NCBI GenBank assembly: GCA_937132145.1
Contig: CAKZNY010000392.1
Span: forward strand, 1 to 16,149
Length of the DNA: 16,149 nt
From: an uncultured Paracoccaceae bacterium
Lineage (GTDB): Bacteria; Pseudomonadota; Alphaproteobacteria; Rhodobacterales; Rhodobacteraceae
Direction of reading: 5' to 3'
Position numbers and translations under genes: made by a program. The notes below the pieces were generated by a model that made no database searches, was not told the origin of the DNA, and worked only from the letters and a program-made list of their open reading frames with translations. Of the stretch, positions 6,847 through 13,582 are shown piece after piece. Each line of letters starts with the position of its first letter. Positions within the stretch are counted from its first letter, which is position 1.

Positions 6847-8013
6847 TTAAGCCGTGGTTCGATAGTATTCTTGCGCTGCCGCAACACCAGACCCTAGCGT
6901 AATTGGCAAGCCAAGATCAACCATTGCCATTTCCGCCGTAGCGATGCCCGAAAGCACCATCACATCAGTGATACTGCCAAGGTGCCCGATGCGGAATACT
7001 TTGCCTGCGACCTTGCCCAAACCACCGCCGAACGAGACGTGGTATTTGCTCGATGCGTGGTTCACCAACGCGGTTGCATCGAACCCTTCGGGCACCAAAA
7101 TCGCGGTAACAGAGTTGGAATAGGTGCTTTCGTCCACCGCGCAAATTTCCAGACCCCAAGCCCGAACGGCGGTGCGAACCCCCTCGGCAATGCGGTGATG
7201 GCGGGCAAACACGTTGTCCAAACCCTCGTCCAGCAGGATTTCTGTGGATTTAGCCAGACCGTTAAGCAGACCGACAACGGGTGTGTAGGGGTAACCGCTA
7301 ACCTTCAAGGCGGCGAGCATTTCGCGGATATCATAGTAGAAACGCGGCAAATCTGCGTCGTCCATTACCGCAATCGCCTTTTGGCTGACACCGACAATGG
7401 CCAAGCCTGTAGGCAGCATGAAACCTTTTTGCGAACCTGCGATGGCGATATCAACGCCCCACTCGTCCATACGGAAATCCATGGAGCCGATGGAACTAAC
7501 CCCGTCCACAAACAACAGCGCAGGGTGGCCAGCGTCATCCATCGCGCGGCGCACGGCGGCAACGTCGCTCAGAACACCGGTGGCGGTTTCGTTATGTGTA
7601 ACCAGAACCGCTTTGATCTCATGGTTGGTGTCAGCCTTCAGCGTTTCGGCGTATTTATCTACCGGACAAGCCTCGCCCCACGCGACTTCGTGAACCTGCA
7701 CATCAAGGCCGTGACGGTTGCACATCTCGATCCATTTTTCCGAGAACATTCCCTGCGCGGCAGCCAGAACCTTGTCGCCAGCGGATAGGGTATTGCTGAT
7801 TGCGGCTTCCCAACCAAGAGTGCCCGAACCCGGAAAAATAACAACTTCACCAGCTTCAGTCTTCAGAATTTTCTTCACGCCGGCCAGTGCTGGCTGGATG
7901 ATCCCCTCGAAAGCACCGGAGCGGTGGTCAACTGTCGGTATGTTGTAAGCGTTGCGGATAACCTCGGGAATATTAGTCGGGCCGGGGATGAATACAGGGT
8001 TTTGATTGAACAT
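6847..8013 (-). CDS. bhcA: Aspartate-glyoxylate aminotransferase
   Basis: This class V (fold-type I) aminotransferase related to serine-glyoxylate and alanine-glyoxylate aminotransferases (388 aa) transfers the amino group of aspartate to glyoxylate. The products are glycine, used by BhcC, and oxaloacetate, the output of the cycle. Features include the N-terminal PVFIPGPTNIPEVIRNA (about residues 7-23), HRSGAFEGI, FPGSGTLGWEA (60-70), LLFVDGVSSIGSMDF (167-180) with the pyridine-binding Asp near 170, and AGSQKGFMLPTGLAI (192-206) with the PLP lysine at about 196. The ATG at 8013 has a GAGAG upstream; a stronger GGAGG lies 23 bases further up with no start codon near it. It is the first gene of the bhcABCD operon and follows an AT-rich regulatory region shared with the divergent bhcR. 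Confidence 0.93.
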   Translation of the reverse strand: MFNQNPVFIPGPTNIPEVIRNAYNIPTVDHRSGAFEGIIQPALAGVKKILKTEAGEVVIFPGSGTLGWEAAISNTLSAGDKVLAAAQGMFSEKWIEMCNRHGLDVQVHEVAWGEACPVDKYAETLKADTNHEIKAVLVTHNETATGVLSDVAAVRRAMDDAGHPALLFVDGVSSIGSMDFRMDEWGVDIAIAGSQKGFMLPTGLAIVGVSQKAIAVMDDADLPRFYYDIREMLAALKVSGYPYTPVVGLLNGLAKSTEILLDEGLDNVFARHHRIAEGVRTAVRAWGLEICAVDESTYSNSVTAILVPEGFDATALVNHASSKYHVSFGGGLGKVAGKVFRIGHLGSITDVMVLSGIATAEMAMVDLGLPITLGSGVAAAQEYYRTTA

Positions 8014-8063
8014 GGTTCGCTCTCGTGGTTGTGGGTTTCCTCCAATATATAGGCCGCGCATGA

Positions 8064-8107
8064 ATTATACAATTTTTTCGAAATAGTTTTTCATTATTGA
8101 TTAATCA
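8064..8107 (-). promoter_or_regulatory. Predicted bhcABCD promoter and activator site
   Basis: On the minus strand a perfect TATAAT (8069 to 8064) could be the -10 element, with transcription starting near 8057 and a leader of about 44 bases. The hexamer 17 bp upstream is GAAAAA, a poor -35, which suggests activator dependence. The palindrome TTTCGAAA (8076-8083) lies in the spacer. TGATTAATCA (8098-8107) is centred near -45, close to the classic class II activator position. BhcR is the obvious candidate ligand; the site assignment is inference. Confidence 0.5.
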
Positions 8108-8149
8108 GTGATTTTGTGCATTATTTCCGCTAGTTACATTTTTTCATTC

Positions 8150-8168
8150 TCCGAAGTAATTTTTCGGA
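8150..8168. promoter_or_regulatory. Inverted repeat in front of bhcR, candidate BhcR operator
   Basis: TCCGAA (8150-8155) and TTCGGA (8163-8168) form a perfect 6-bp inverted repeat around a 7-bp AT-rich spacer, and the flanks continue the symmetry as TT and AA after one mismatch. A TATATC (8173-8178) that could be the bhcR -10 lies just downstream, so a protein bound here would sit over the bhcR promoter. Autoregulation by BhcR is a reasonable inference. A stem-loop of mRNA is an alternative reading. Confidence 0.45.
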
Positions 8169-8200
8169 AAAATATATCATTGGCAGAAAGGCGCGTATTC

Positions 8201-9028
8201 ATGGAACTCCAGACCAAAAGATCCCGCGGTCGTCCCAAGTCGTTCAACGACCAGAGCGACAACACAATCGTGCGCTCGCTTGACCGTGGAATGCTGATAT
8301 TGGCCGCGTTGTCCGAGGGCGACGGTATTTCCCTGTCCGAATTATGCGCGCGCTCCGGCCAATCCTCCGCCACCACGTACCGCGCGTTAATCACCCTGCA
8401 ATCCCGCGAGATTGTCGAGTTCGAGGAACACACACAGCTTTGGTACATCGGCGCAGGTGCCTTCCGCATTGGCAGCGTATTCCTGAACCGCACCAACATC
8501 CTGCAACGCAGCCGCCCCGTGATGCAAAAACTGATGCGGATAATCGGAGAAACCGCCAATCTAGGGATCGAGCGTAACGACTGGGTGCTGTTCGTCTCGC
8601 AAGTTGAAAGCAGCCAAACCATCCGCGCCTTCTTCCCCCCCGGCACACGCAACCCGATGCACGCCTCGGGAATTGGCAAAACCTTACTAGCGAATTTCCC
8701 TAAAGAGCGCGTGCAAAAAATCATAGCCGAGCAAGGGTTGGAGCGCTTCACCGACAACACCATCACCGACCCCGACCACTTGTTTAGCGAACTGGAAGCC
8801 ATAAGACGCAAAGGCTACGCCGTCGATGACGAGGAGCGCACCGAGGGCATGCGCTGCATCGCCGCCCCGATTTTCGATGCCTACGGCGACCCGATCGCAG
8901 GGCTGTCAATTTCCGGCCCGACCTTCCGCATCCCCAAAAATGCCACCACCGAGATCGGTGAAACCGTCAGCGACTTTGCCCGCGAGGTGACGCGACAACT
9001 GGGTGGGCAGGTGCTGATGACGGAATGA
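8201..9028 (+). CDS. bhcR: IclR-family regulator of the beta-hydroxyaspartate cycle
   Basis: This IclR-type transcription factor (275 aa) is divergent from bhcA, the known position of bhcR. In P. denitrificans BhcR binds the bhc promoter and responds to glyoxylate. The winged HTH covers about residues 24-85 (IVRSLDRGMLILAALSEG, then LSELCARSGQSSATTYRAL). The effector domain spans about 95-270, with GETANLGIE, HASGIGKTLLA (154-164) and DDEERTEGMRCIAAPIFD (209-226) typical of IclR ligand pockets. A basic KRSRGRPKSF (6-15) before the HTH contains an AT-hook-like RGRP core. ATG at 8201 follows AAAGG at nine bases; the frame is open upstream to 8108, but no other start has a ribosome binding site and the predicted operator lies there. 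It converges with glpR. Confidence 0.92.
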   Translation: MELQTKRSRGRPKSFNDQSDNTIVRSLDRGMLILAALSEGDGISLSELCARSGQSSATTYRALITLQSREIVEFEEHTQLWYIGAGAFRIGSVFLNRTNILQRSRPVMQKLMRIIGETANLGIERNDWVLFVSQVESSQTIRAFFPPGTRNPMHASGIGKTLLANFPKERVQKIIAEQGLERFTDNTITDPDHLFSELEAIRRKGYAVDDEERTEGMRCIAAPIFDAYGDPIAGLSISGPTFRIPKNATTEIGETVSDFAREVTRQLGGQVLMTE

Positions 9029-9062
9029 ATACCGGAAAAAAGTTAAGAAATCGTAAGCGGCT

Positions 9063-9830
9063 TTACGCGGTCTCGACGGTGCTAATATCGACGCCGTGTT
9101 GTTCACAGACTTGCCGCAAATTTTCGGATGTAATCGTATCGGTGAAAAAATGGCTGATCTCGCGCATATGGCCAATTCTAACAGGGGCGGAGCGGGCCAG
9201 TTTGCTGCTATCCGCCACCAAAAACGTCTTACGCGCATTTTTGATGATCGCTTGGGCCACGCGCACCTCGCGGTAGTCGAAATCCAGCAATGATCCGTCT
9301 TCGTCGATCGCAGATACGCCGATCACCGCGTAATCCGTGCGGAACTGTTCGACCATATCGACGGTGGATTCCCCGACCAACCCGCCATCCGAGCGGCGCA
9401 GCATTCCCCCCGTCACCACAACATCGCAGTGAGGGTTCGAGGCAAGGATATTCGCGACATTCAGGTTATTGGTGATCACCATAATATCCCGCCGTTTTAG
9501 CAGCGCGCGGGCAACCGCCTCGGTTGTGGTGCCGATGTTGATGAAGATCGAAGCATTGTCAGGGATTGCTCGCGCACATAACCGACCGATCAACTCCTTT
9601 TCATCCGCGGCCATTAAACGCCGCGCGTCATAGGCCAGATTGGCGACCCCTGATTCAAGGATCGCGCCGCCGTGTACGCGGCTTAGATGACCTTGCTCGC
9701 ATAAATCATTCAGATCGCGCCGGATGGTTTGCGGGGTAACGGTTAACCTTTCCGCAAGATCATCCACAGCCACGCGCCCGATACTGCGGGCAACGTCAAG
9801 GATCGCTTGATGACGATAGGAAAGGGCCAT
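9063..9830 (-). CDS. glpR: DeoR-family repressor, GlpR type
   Basis: This DeoR-family transcription regulator (255 aa) has an N-terminal HTH (about residues 5-57: VAVDDLAERLTVTPQTIRRDLNDL, then HGGA) and a sugar-phosphate sensor domain from about 75. The sensor shows SIFINIGTTTEAVARALL (94-111), VITNNLNVANIL (118-129), RRSDGGLVGESTVD, GSLLDFDYREVRVAQAI and LVADSSKLAR. These stretches match the pattern I know from E. coli GlpR, the glycerol-3-phosphate regulon repressor, and the length (252 in E. coli) agrees. No glpD, glpK or ugp gene is visible here, so the target is not shown by context. The ATG at 9830 lacks a strong Shine-Dalgarno. It converges with bhcR across 34 bp. A role in sensing another phosphorylated sugar or polyol is possible. 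Confidence 0.82.
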   Translation of the reverse strand: MALSYRHQAILDVARSIGRVAVDDLAERLTVTPQTIRRDLNDLCEQGHLSRVHGGAILESGVANLAYDARRLMAADEKELIGRLCARAIPDNASIFINIGTTTEAVARALLKRRDIMVITNNLNVANILASNPHCDVVVTGGMLRRSDGGLVGESTVDMVEQFRTDYAVIGVSAIDEDGSLLDFDYREVRVAQAIIKNARKTFLVADSSKLARSAPVRIGHMREISHFFTDTITSENLRQVCEQHGVDISTVETA

Positions 9831-9909
9831 GAAAAGGTCTCGGAGTTGTGTGATTTTGGCGTGAATTTAAGCCAGCCGGATAACCGAGGTCAAGCCGTTG
9901 ATTTCGGGT

Positions 9910-10770
9910 CTATACAATTCCGCGAAACCGCTCGGGAATTTTCACGACCGGATTGCCGCGTATCATCCCGGGTTTGTTCAGCGCATAAAGCGGACGCCGT
10001 CGGCTTTGCCGTTGTCGGGCCTCCGCGAAATACGCATCACCTGCGAGCGGCTCCGCCTCGGCGATAATCTTGAACAGGGCCTCGCGCCGCGAAAGATGGT
10101 TTTTCCAACCGGTTTCCAAACGATCCTGATCAGCGGTTTTGCCTGTGGCCAGTTCGTAATCGACCATGCCGAAATGGAACAGGAAAAGGTTTGGATCAAT
10201 GTGAAAATTCCGCCCTTTGATGCGATGCATACCGGACCCCCACGTCACAGGGCGAAACGCCACAACAGGCTTGGTGTAGCGGGCTGAAAGATGCGCAAAC
10301 TGGCGTTGATCCAGAAACGGGCGCTTTAGGTCTAAGGCGGTCTCTTGCTCTAAATGTTGCCCGACATCCATCCCGAGTCCAGACGATGTAACCTTTGCCT
10401 CTGATTGCGACAAATACTGGGCCAGTGTAACGCCCACATTAGGGTCAACGATTAGAAATTCATCCACATCCGTGACAATCACGGCGTCGAAATACTTGAA
10501 CAACCCACGCGCCAGATGCGACATAACTTGTGCACGCCGCGCATCCGCTTTTGCGCGCTTCATCGGGATATGTGGCAACACCAGAGTGTTAACGTCGCTT
10601 AACCATTCCGGCAGCGGCTGGTCATGCCCGTCGATAAAAACATAGAGGTTTTTTACACCGAACTGCTGACCATAATACCGCACCCACTTTTCCAGAAATA
10701 TCGTATCGTTCCGAACCGTGGTAATCGCAGCAATGCGTTTCAGCGGGAACTCGTTAGAGGCGTCTTCCAT
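9910..10770 (-). CDS. Family-2-type glycosyltransferase
   Basis: This 286-aa protein has a GT-A-like layout. A start strand IAAITTVRNDTIFLEKWVRYYGQQFGV (about residues 13-39) is followed by YVFIDGHD, and VIVTDVDEFLIVDP (98-110) provides a DxD/D-E metal and nucleotide-sugar binding motif. HFG (in LFLFHFGMVDYE) near residue 205 is also common in this group. It resembles the 'glycosyltransferase family 2' proteins of Rhodobacteraceae capsule or exopolysaccharide loci. Donor and acceptor cannot be told, and no polysaccharide genes flank it. ATG at 10770 has CGGA seven bases upstream. A TTG at 10815 with AGG four bases upstream would add 15 residues and is less likely. No signal peptide or membrane span is seen, so it is probably cytoplasmic. 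It precedes glpR by 79 bp on the same strand. Confidence 0.65.
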   Translation of the reverse strand: MEDASNEFPLKRIAAITTVRNDTIFLEKWVRYYGQQFGVKNLYVFIDGHDQPLPEWLSDVNTLVLPHIPMKRAKADARRAQVMSHLARGLFKYFDAVIVTDVDEFLIVDPNVGVTLAQYLSQSEAKVTSSGLGMDVGQHLEQETALDLKRPFLDQRQFAHLSARYTKPVVAFRPVTWGSGMHRIKGRNFHIDPNLFLFHFGMVDYELATGKTADQDRLETGWKNHLSRREALFKIIAEAEPLAGDAYFAEARQRQSRRRPLYALNKPGMIRGNPVVKIPERFRGIV

Positions 10771-10855
10771 GAAAATATCCGTACGAAATGGGCTGTCAGA
10801 GGTGATCGCCTCCAACTAGCCTAAATCCGTGCAAATTCATAGGGTAATCGCGTGA

Positions 10856-12352
10856 TTACGTGGCTTGGACGACCACAAACTGCCCCATCATACCCGCATC
10901 CTCGTGCTCGAGAATGTGGCAGTGGTACATGAACGGCGCGTTCGCGTCGGCGTAATCTTCAAAGCGCATGATGATCCGCACGACCTCGTCGGGGTTGACC
11001 ATAACCACGTCTTTGCGACCGCGCTCATTCGCGGCTGGCGGGCGGGCGTCGCGGTCCAGAATCTGGAATTGAACGTCGTGCATATGGAATGGATGCGGCA
11101 TCACCGAGCTATTTCGCAGCTCCCATATCTCGGTATCACCCAGCGTCACAACCTCGTCGATGCGGGTGATATCCATCGCTTTTCCGTTGATGGTGTGCGA
11201 ATTATCGCCGCCCATCATCGCCCCCATGCCCATGCGCATCTCAAAATTAAATACACGGGTTTTCACGGCGTCGGCCTCCATCAGCCACTCCATCGTGGTC
11301 AGGCGCGAAGGCAATTCTGCGGATTTCGTCAGGGTTGCCGCAGGCCGGATTTCAAGGAACGGGAAGGCGGGGGCGTTGTTGTTTGTGCGCATCATTCCAC
11401 CGCCAGAACCGCTAACGGCTATGTTATTAAGCTGGACGTTTTTACCAGCCACCAGATCAACGATAATCTCGGCGCGCTCTGCCGGGGCCAGTTGCAGCAA
11501 GGTCAACTCTACCGGCGCCTCAAGAAATCCGCCATCCGTTGCAATTTGCGTGAATGTTTGCCCGTCATTAAGCTCCAGATTATAGGTGCTGGCATTGGAG
11601 CCATTCAATATCCGCAACCGCAGCTTTGTGGTCGTCGCCTCGAAATAGGGCGCATAAGTTCCGTTCACAAACGGGATATCCCCCACCAGACCCACCATGC
11701 GCGAATGCATCGAAAGATTGTAATCCATCCGCCCGTCGCGCGTGAACGAGCGATCTTGCAACACCAGCGGCACATCATCGACACCGTAAGTTTTGGGCAG
11801 CGGCAGGGCGTCAGACTCGGCATCTTCAACGATAACCATACCCGCCATGCCGCGCCATACGTGCTCGGATGTTTTGCCCATCAGATGGGGGTGATACCAC
11901 AGGCTGGCCGCCTTTTGCCTGATTGTAAATTCCGGGGACCAGGTTTCCCCGGCCTGCACAACCTGATGCGGGCCACCATCCATGCGGGCGGGCAAATGCA
12001 TGCCGTGCCAATGCAAAGTTGACGGCTCACCCAGATCATTTGTTATATTAAACCGGATCGCCGCACCGTTACGAACCCTCAACGTCGGCCCGAGATAGCT
12101 GCCGTTAATCCCGCTTGTCGGGGTCTGGTACCCTTTGAAAAATTCCGTGGTACCGTTTTGCATGGTCAGGTCGTAAACCTGCACGCCGTCCTCGTTGCGG
12201 CCTGTTTCCAGCGGCGGGATTTTCAACACATTCGTCATGCCATCCTTAGGCTGCGCGAAGCCCGAGCGGGGCCAGTAGACGGCAATTCCGCCAAGAACAA
12301 CCGCGCTTGCGACGGTGGATTTCAGAAAGTTTCGGCGGGTGAATATGGTCAT
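10856..12352 (-). CDS. Tat-exported CueO-like multicopper oxidase
   Basis: This 498-aa multicopper oxidase probably oxidises Cu(I) in the periplasm for copper detoxification, as CueO does. The N terminus has a twin-arginine signal, TRRNFLKSTVASAVVLGG, with likely cleavage after GFA (about residue 33). Three cupredoxin domains carry all four copper-binding motifs: HWHG (114-117), WYHPH (152-156), HPFHMH (420-425), and HCHILEHEDAGMM (477-489), with type 1 Cys478, His483 and axial Met488. A short methionine-rich stretch MRMGMGAMM (about 372-380) stands where CueO has its long Met-rich insert, but it is much reduced. ATG at 12352 follows AAGGG at about eight bases. A CueR-type promoter lies directly upstream, which supports the copper role. 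No copper ATPase or cueR is visible. A laccase acting on phenols or a SufI-like protein is less likely given the intact copper ligands. Confidence 0.88.
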   Translation of the reverse strand: MTIFTRRNFLKSTVASAVVLGGIAVYWPRSGFAQPKDGMTNVLKIPPLETGRNEDGVQVYDLTMQNGTTEFFKGYQTPTSGINGSYLGPTLRVRNGAAIRFNITNDLGEPSTLHWHGMHLPARMDGGPHQVVQAGETWSPEFTIRQKAASLWYHPHLMGKTSEHVWRGMAGMVIVEDAESDALPLPKTYGVDDVPLVLQDRSFTRDGRMDYNLSMHSRMVGLVGDIPFVNGTYAPYFEATTTKLRLRILNGSNASTYNLELNDGQTFTQIATDGGFLEAPVELTLLQLAPAERAEIIVDLVAGKNVQLNNIAVSGSGGGMMRTNNNAPAFPFLEIRPAATLTKSAELPSRLTTMEWLMEADAVKTRVFNFEMRMGMGAMMGGDNSHTINGKAMDITRIDEVVTLGDTEIWELRNSSVMPHPFHMHDVQFQILDRDARPPAANERGRKDVVMVNPDEVVRIIMRFEDYADANAPFMYHCHILEHEDAGMMGQFVVVQAT

Positions 12353-12382
12353 GTTTCTGCCCTTAAAATACTATTTACTAAC

Positions 12383-12413
12383 CACTTAGAGATTCCAGTA
12401 GGGGGAAGGTCAA
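12383..12413 (-). promoter_or_regulatory. CueR/HmrR-type (MerR-family) copper-responsive promoter
   Basis: On the minus strand TTGACC (12413 to 12408) is the -35, TAAGTG (12388 to 12383) a weak -10, and the spacer is 19 bp rather than 17, the hallmark of MerR-family promoters. The spacer begins TTCCCC and contains CTGGAA, giving the half-dyad ACCTTCC...GGAA characteristic of E. coli copA and cueO operators; the right arm (GGAATCT) is imperfect. Transcription would start near 12376, about 24 bases before the oxidase ATG. The regulator gene is not in the window. Confidence 0.75.
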
Positions 12414-12427
12414 GAAGCGGGGGTGGC

Positions 12428-13486
12428 CTAGTTTTTCCAGGTTCTATCCAGAAGGCTTAACCAGTTCTTATTACACAGCTTTTCCATCAACACATCGTCA
12501 ATTCCATGTTGTCGCATGGCCTCGCGCAGGTGCGTCAGCCCCGCGATATCGCCGATAGTGTCCGGTATTTCTGCCCCGTCGAAATCCGACCCCAATCCAA
12601 CCCGATCCTCGCCCAGATGTGTGATTAAATGGTCGAGGTGCCGCATCATCACATCCAGCCCCACATCGGTTTTCATCTGCCCGTCGGGTCGCAAAAACGC
12701 CACCGCGAAGTTCAGCCCGACCATGCCGTCGCTGTCTCTTATCATCGCCAGTTGATCGTCGGTCAAGTTCCGCGCATGTGGACAGATCGCATAGCAATTC
12801 GAGTGCGTCGCCACCAAAGGCGCGTCACTAATCTTGGCAACATCCCGCACGCCGGCGGCATTCAGGTGCGACAGGTCCAGCATAATCCCCAAGCTGTTAC
12901 ATTCGCGCACCAGATCCTTGCCCGCGTTCGTCAACCCCTCGCCAGTTTCAGCATCGGAGGGATAGCGGAACGGCACACCATGCCCGAACGCGGTAGGGCG
13001 GCTCCAAACCGGTCCCAAAGACCGCAGCCCCAAGTCATACATTTTGCCGAGCATATCGAGGTCGGTATCGATGCCCTCGGCCCCCTCGATATGCATGATC
13101 GCGGCCATTAACCCTGTGTTAAGACACTCGCGAATTTCGGCAGTCGTTGTGCAAACCTTAAGGGCACCGTCGGCCTCTAATTCGCGCAAAATATCCACCT
13201 GCGCCAGCATGACGGGCTCCGCTTCTGACTGCGGGACAGGGGCGGGCAGGGGCAGGTCGTATTTCGGCTGCCGCATCATCTCGTAATAATGGTCAAAATT
13301 CCCGGGCGAGGGAATGTAGATCGCGAAAAAACCGCCGCCAAACCCGCCAATACGCGATTTTGGCACATCGATATGCGCATCGTACCCGTCCGTAAATTTC
13401 TTGCGAGCGCTCTTGCCAGCCTTCATTTGCAAAAACAGGACATCGTTGTGACCATCAAAAATCGGGGGGAAGGTGGGGCTGCTCAT
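12428..13486 (-). CDS. Membrane-dipeptidase (M19) family metallopeptidase
   Basis: This 352-aa zinc dipeptidase of the amidohydrolase superfamily, M19 (renal dipeptidase) group, would hydrolyse dipeptides, possibly including D-amino-acid-containing ones. The metal ligands are all recognisable: DGHNDV (His13, Asp15), MHIEGAEG (Glu134), DLSHLN (His207), ATHSN (His228), then CPHARNLTDDQ with the conserved Arg near 239, and GLGSDFDG (298-304). No signal peptide or lipobox is present, so it is likely cytoplasmic, as in most proteobacterial homologues. ATG at 13486 follows GAGG at five bases. It lies between selO and the copper oxidase on the same strand, but the oxidase has its own promoter and 75 bp separates them, so no functional link is implied. 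Substrate unknown. Confidence 0.88.
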   Translation of the reverse strand: MSSPTFPPIFDGHNDVLFLQMKAGKSARKKFTDGYDAHIDVPKSRIGGFGGGFFAIYIPSPGNFDHYYEMMRQPKYDLPLPAPVPQSEAEPVMLAQVDILRELEADGALKVCTTTAEIRECLNTGLMAAIMHIEGAEGIDTDLDMLGKMYDLGLRSLGPVWSRPTAFGHGVPFRYPSDAETGEGLTNAGKDLVRECNSLGIMLDLSHLNAAGVRDVAKISDAPLVATHSNCYAICPHARNLTDDQLAMIRDSDGMVGLNFAVAFLRPDGQMKTDVGLDVMMRHLDHLITHLGEDRVGLGSDFDGAEIPDTIGDIAGLTHLREAMRQHGIDDVLMEKLCNKNWLSLLDRTWKN

Positions 13487-13554
13487 AGGGGCCTCGGGCG
13501 CTGGTTTCAGAGGCGTTTACTCTTTGGTAAAACCCCGCTGAATGCAAACAAAAT

Positions 13555-13582
13555 CCTAAGTCCCGCAGCCTAAGTCCCGCAG
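13555..13582. repeat. Perfect 14-bp tandem duplication across the end of selO
   Basis: CCTAAGTCCCGCAG occurs twice in immediate tandem (13555-13568 and 13569-13582). On the minus strand the right-hand copy carries the last codons of selO (part of Cys, then Gly-Thr and the stop). The left-hand copy repeats them directly after the stop in another frame. It looks like a recent replication-slippage duplication. Confidence 0.85.

Noticed and set aside
6982..7788. 268-codon open frame on the plus strand
   Set aside because: It is a complementary-strand shadow of bhcA, whose translation has clear class V aminotransferase motifs.
9052..9067. Small hairpin CGTAA-GCGGCT-TTACG between bhcR and glpR as a terminator
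   Set aside because: The stem is only 5 bp and AT-containing, and it overlaps the glpR stop codon. A T-run follows on the minus strand only after about ten bases, so it is too weak to call.
10865..12022. 385-codon open frame on the plus strand
   Set aside because: It is antisense to the multicopper oxidase, whose copper motifs are all intact. The antisense product is rich in His and Arg and matches no family, and no ribosome binding site precedes it.
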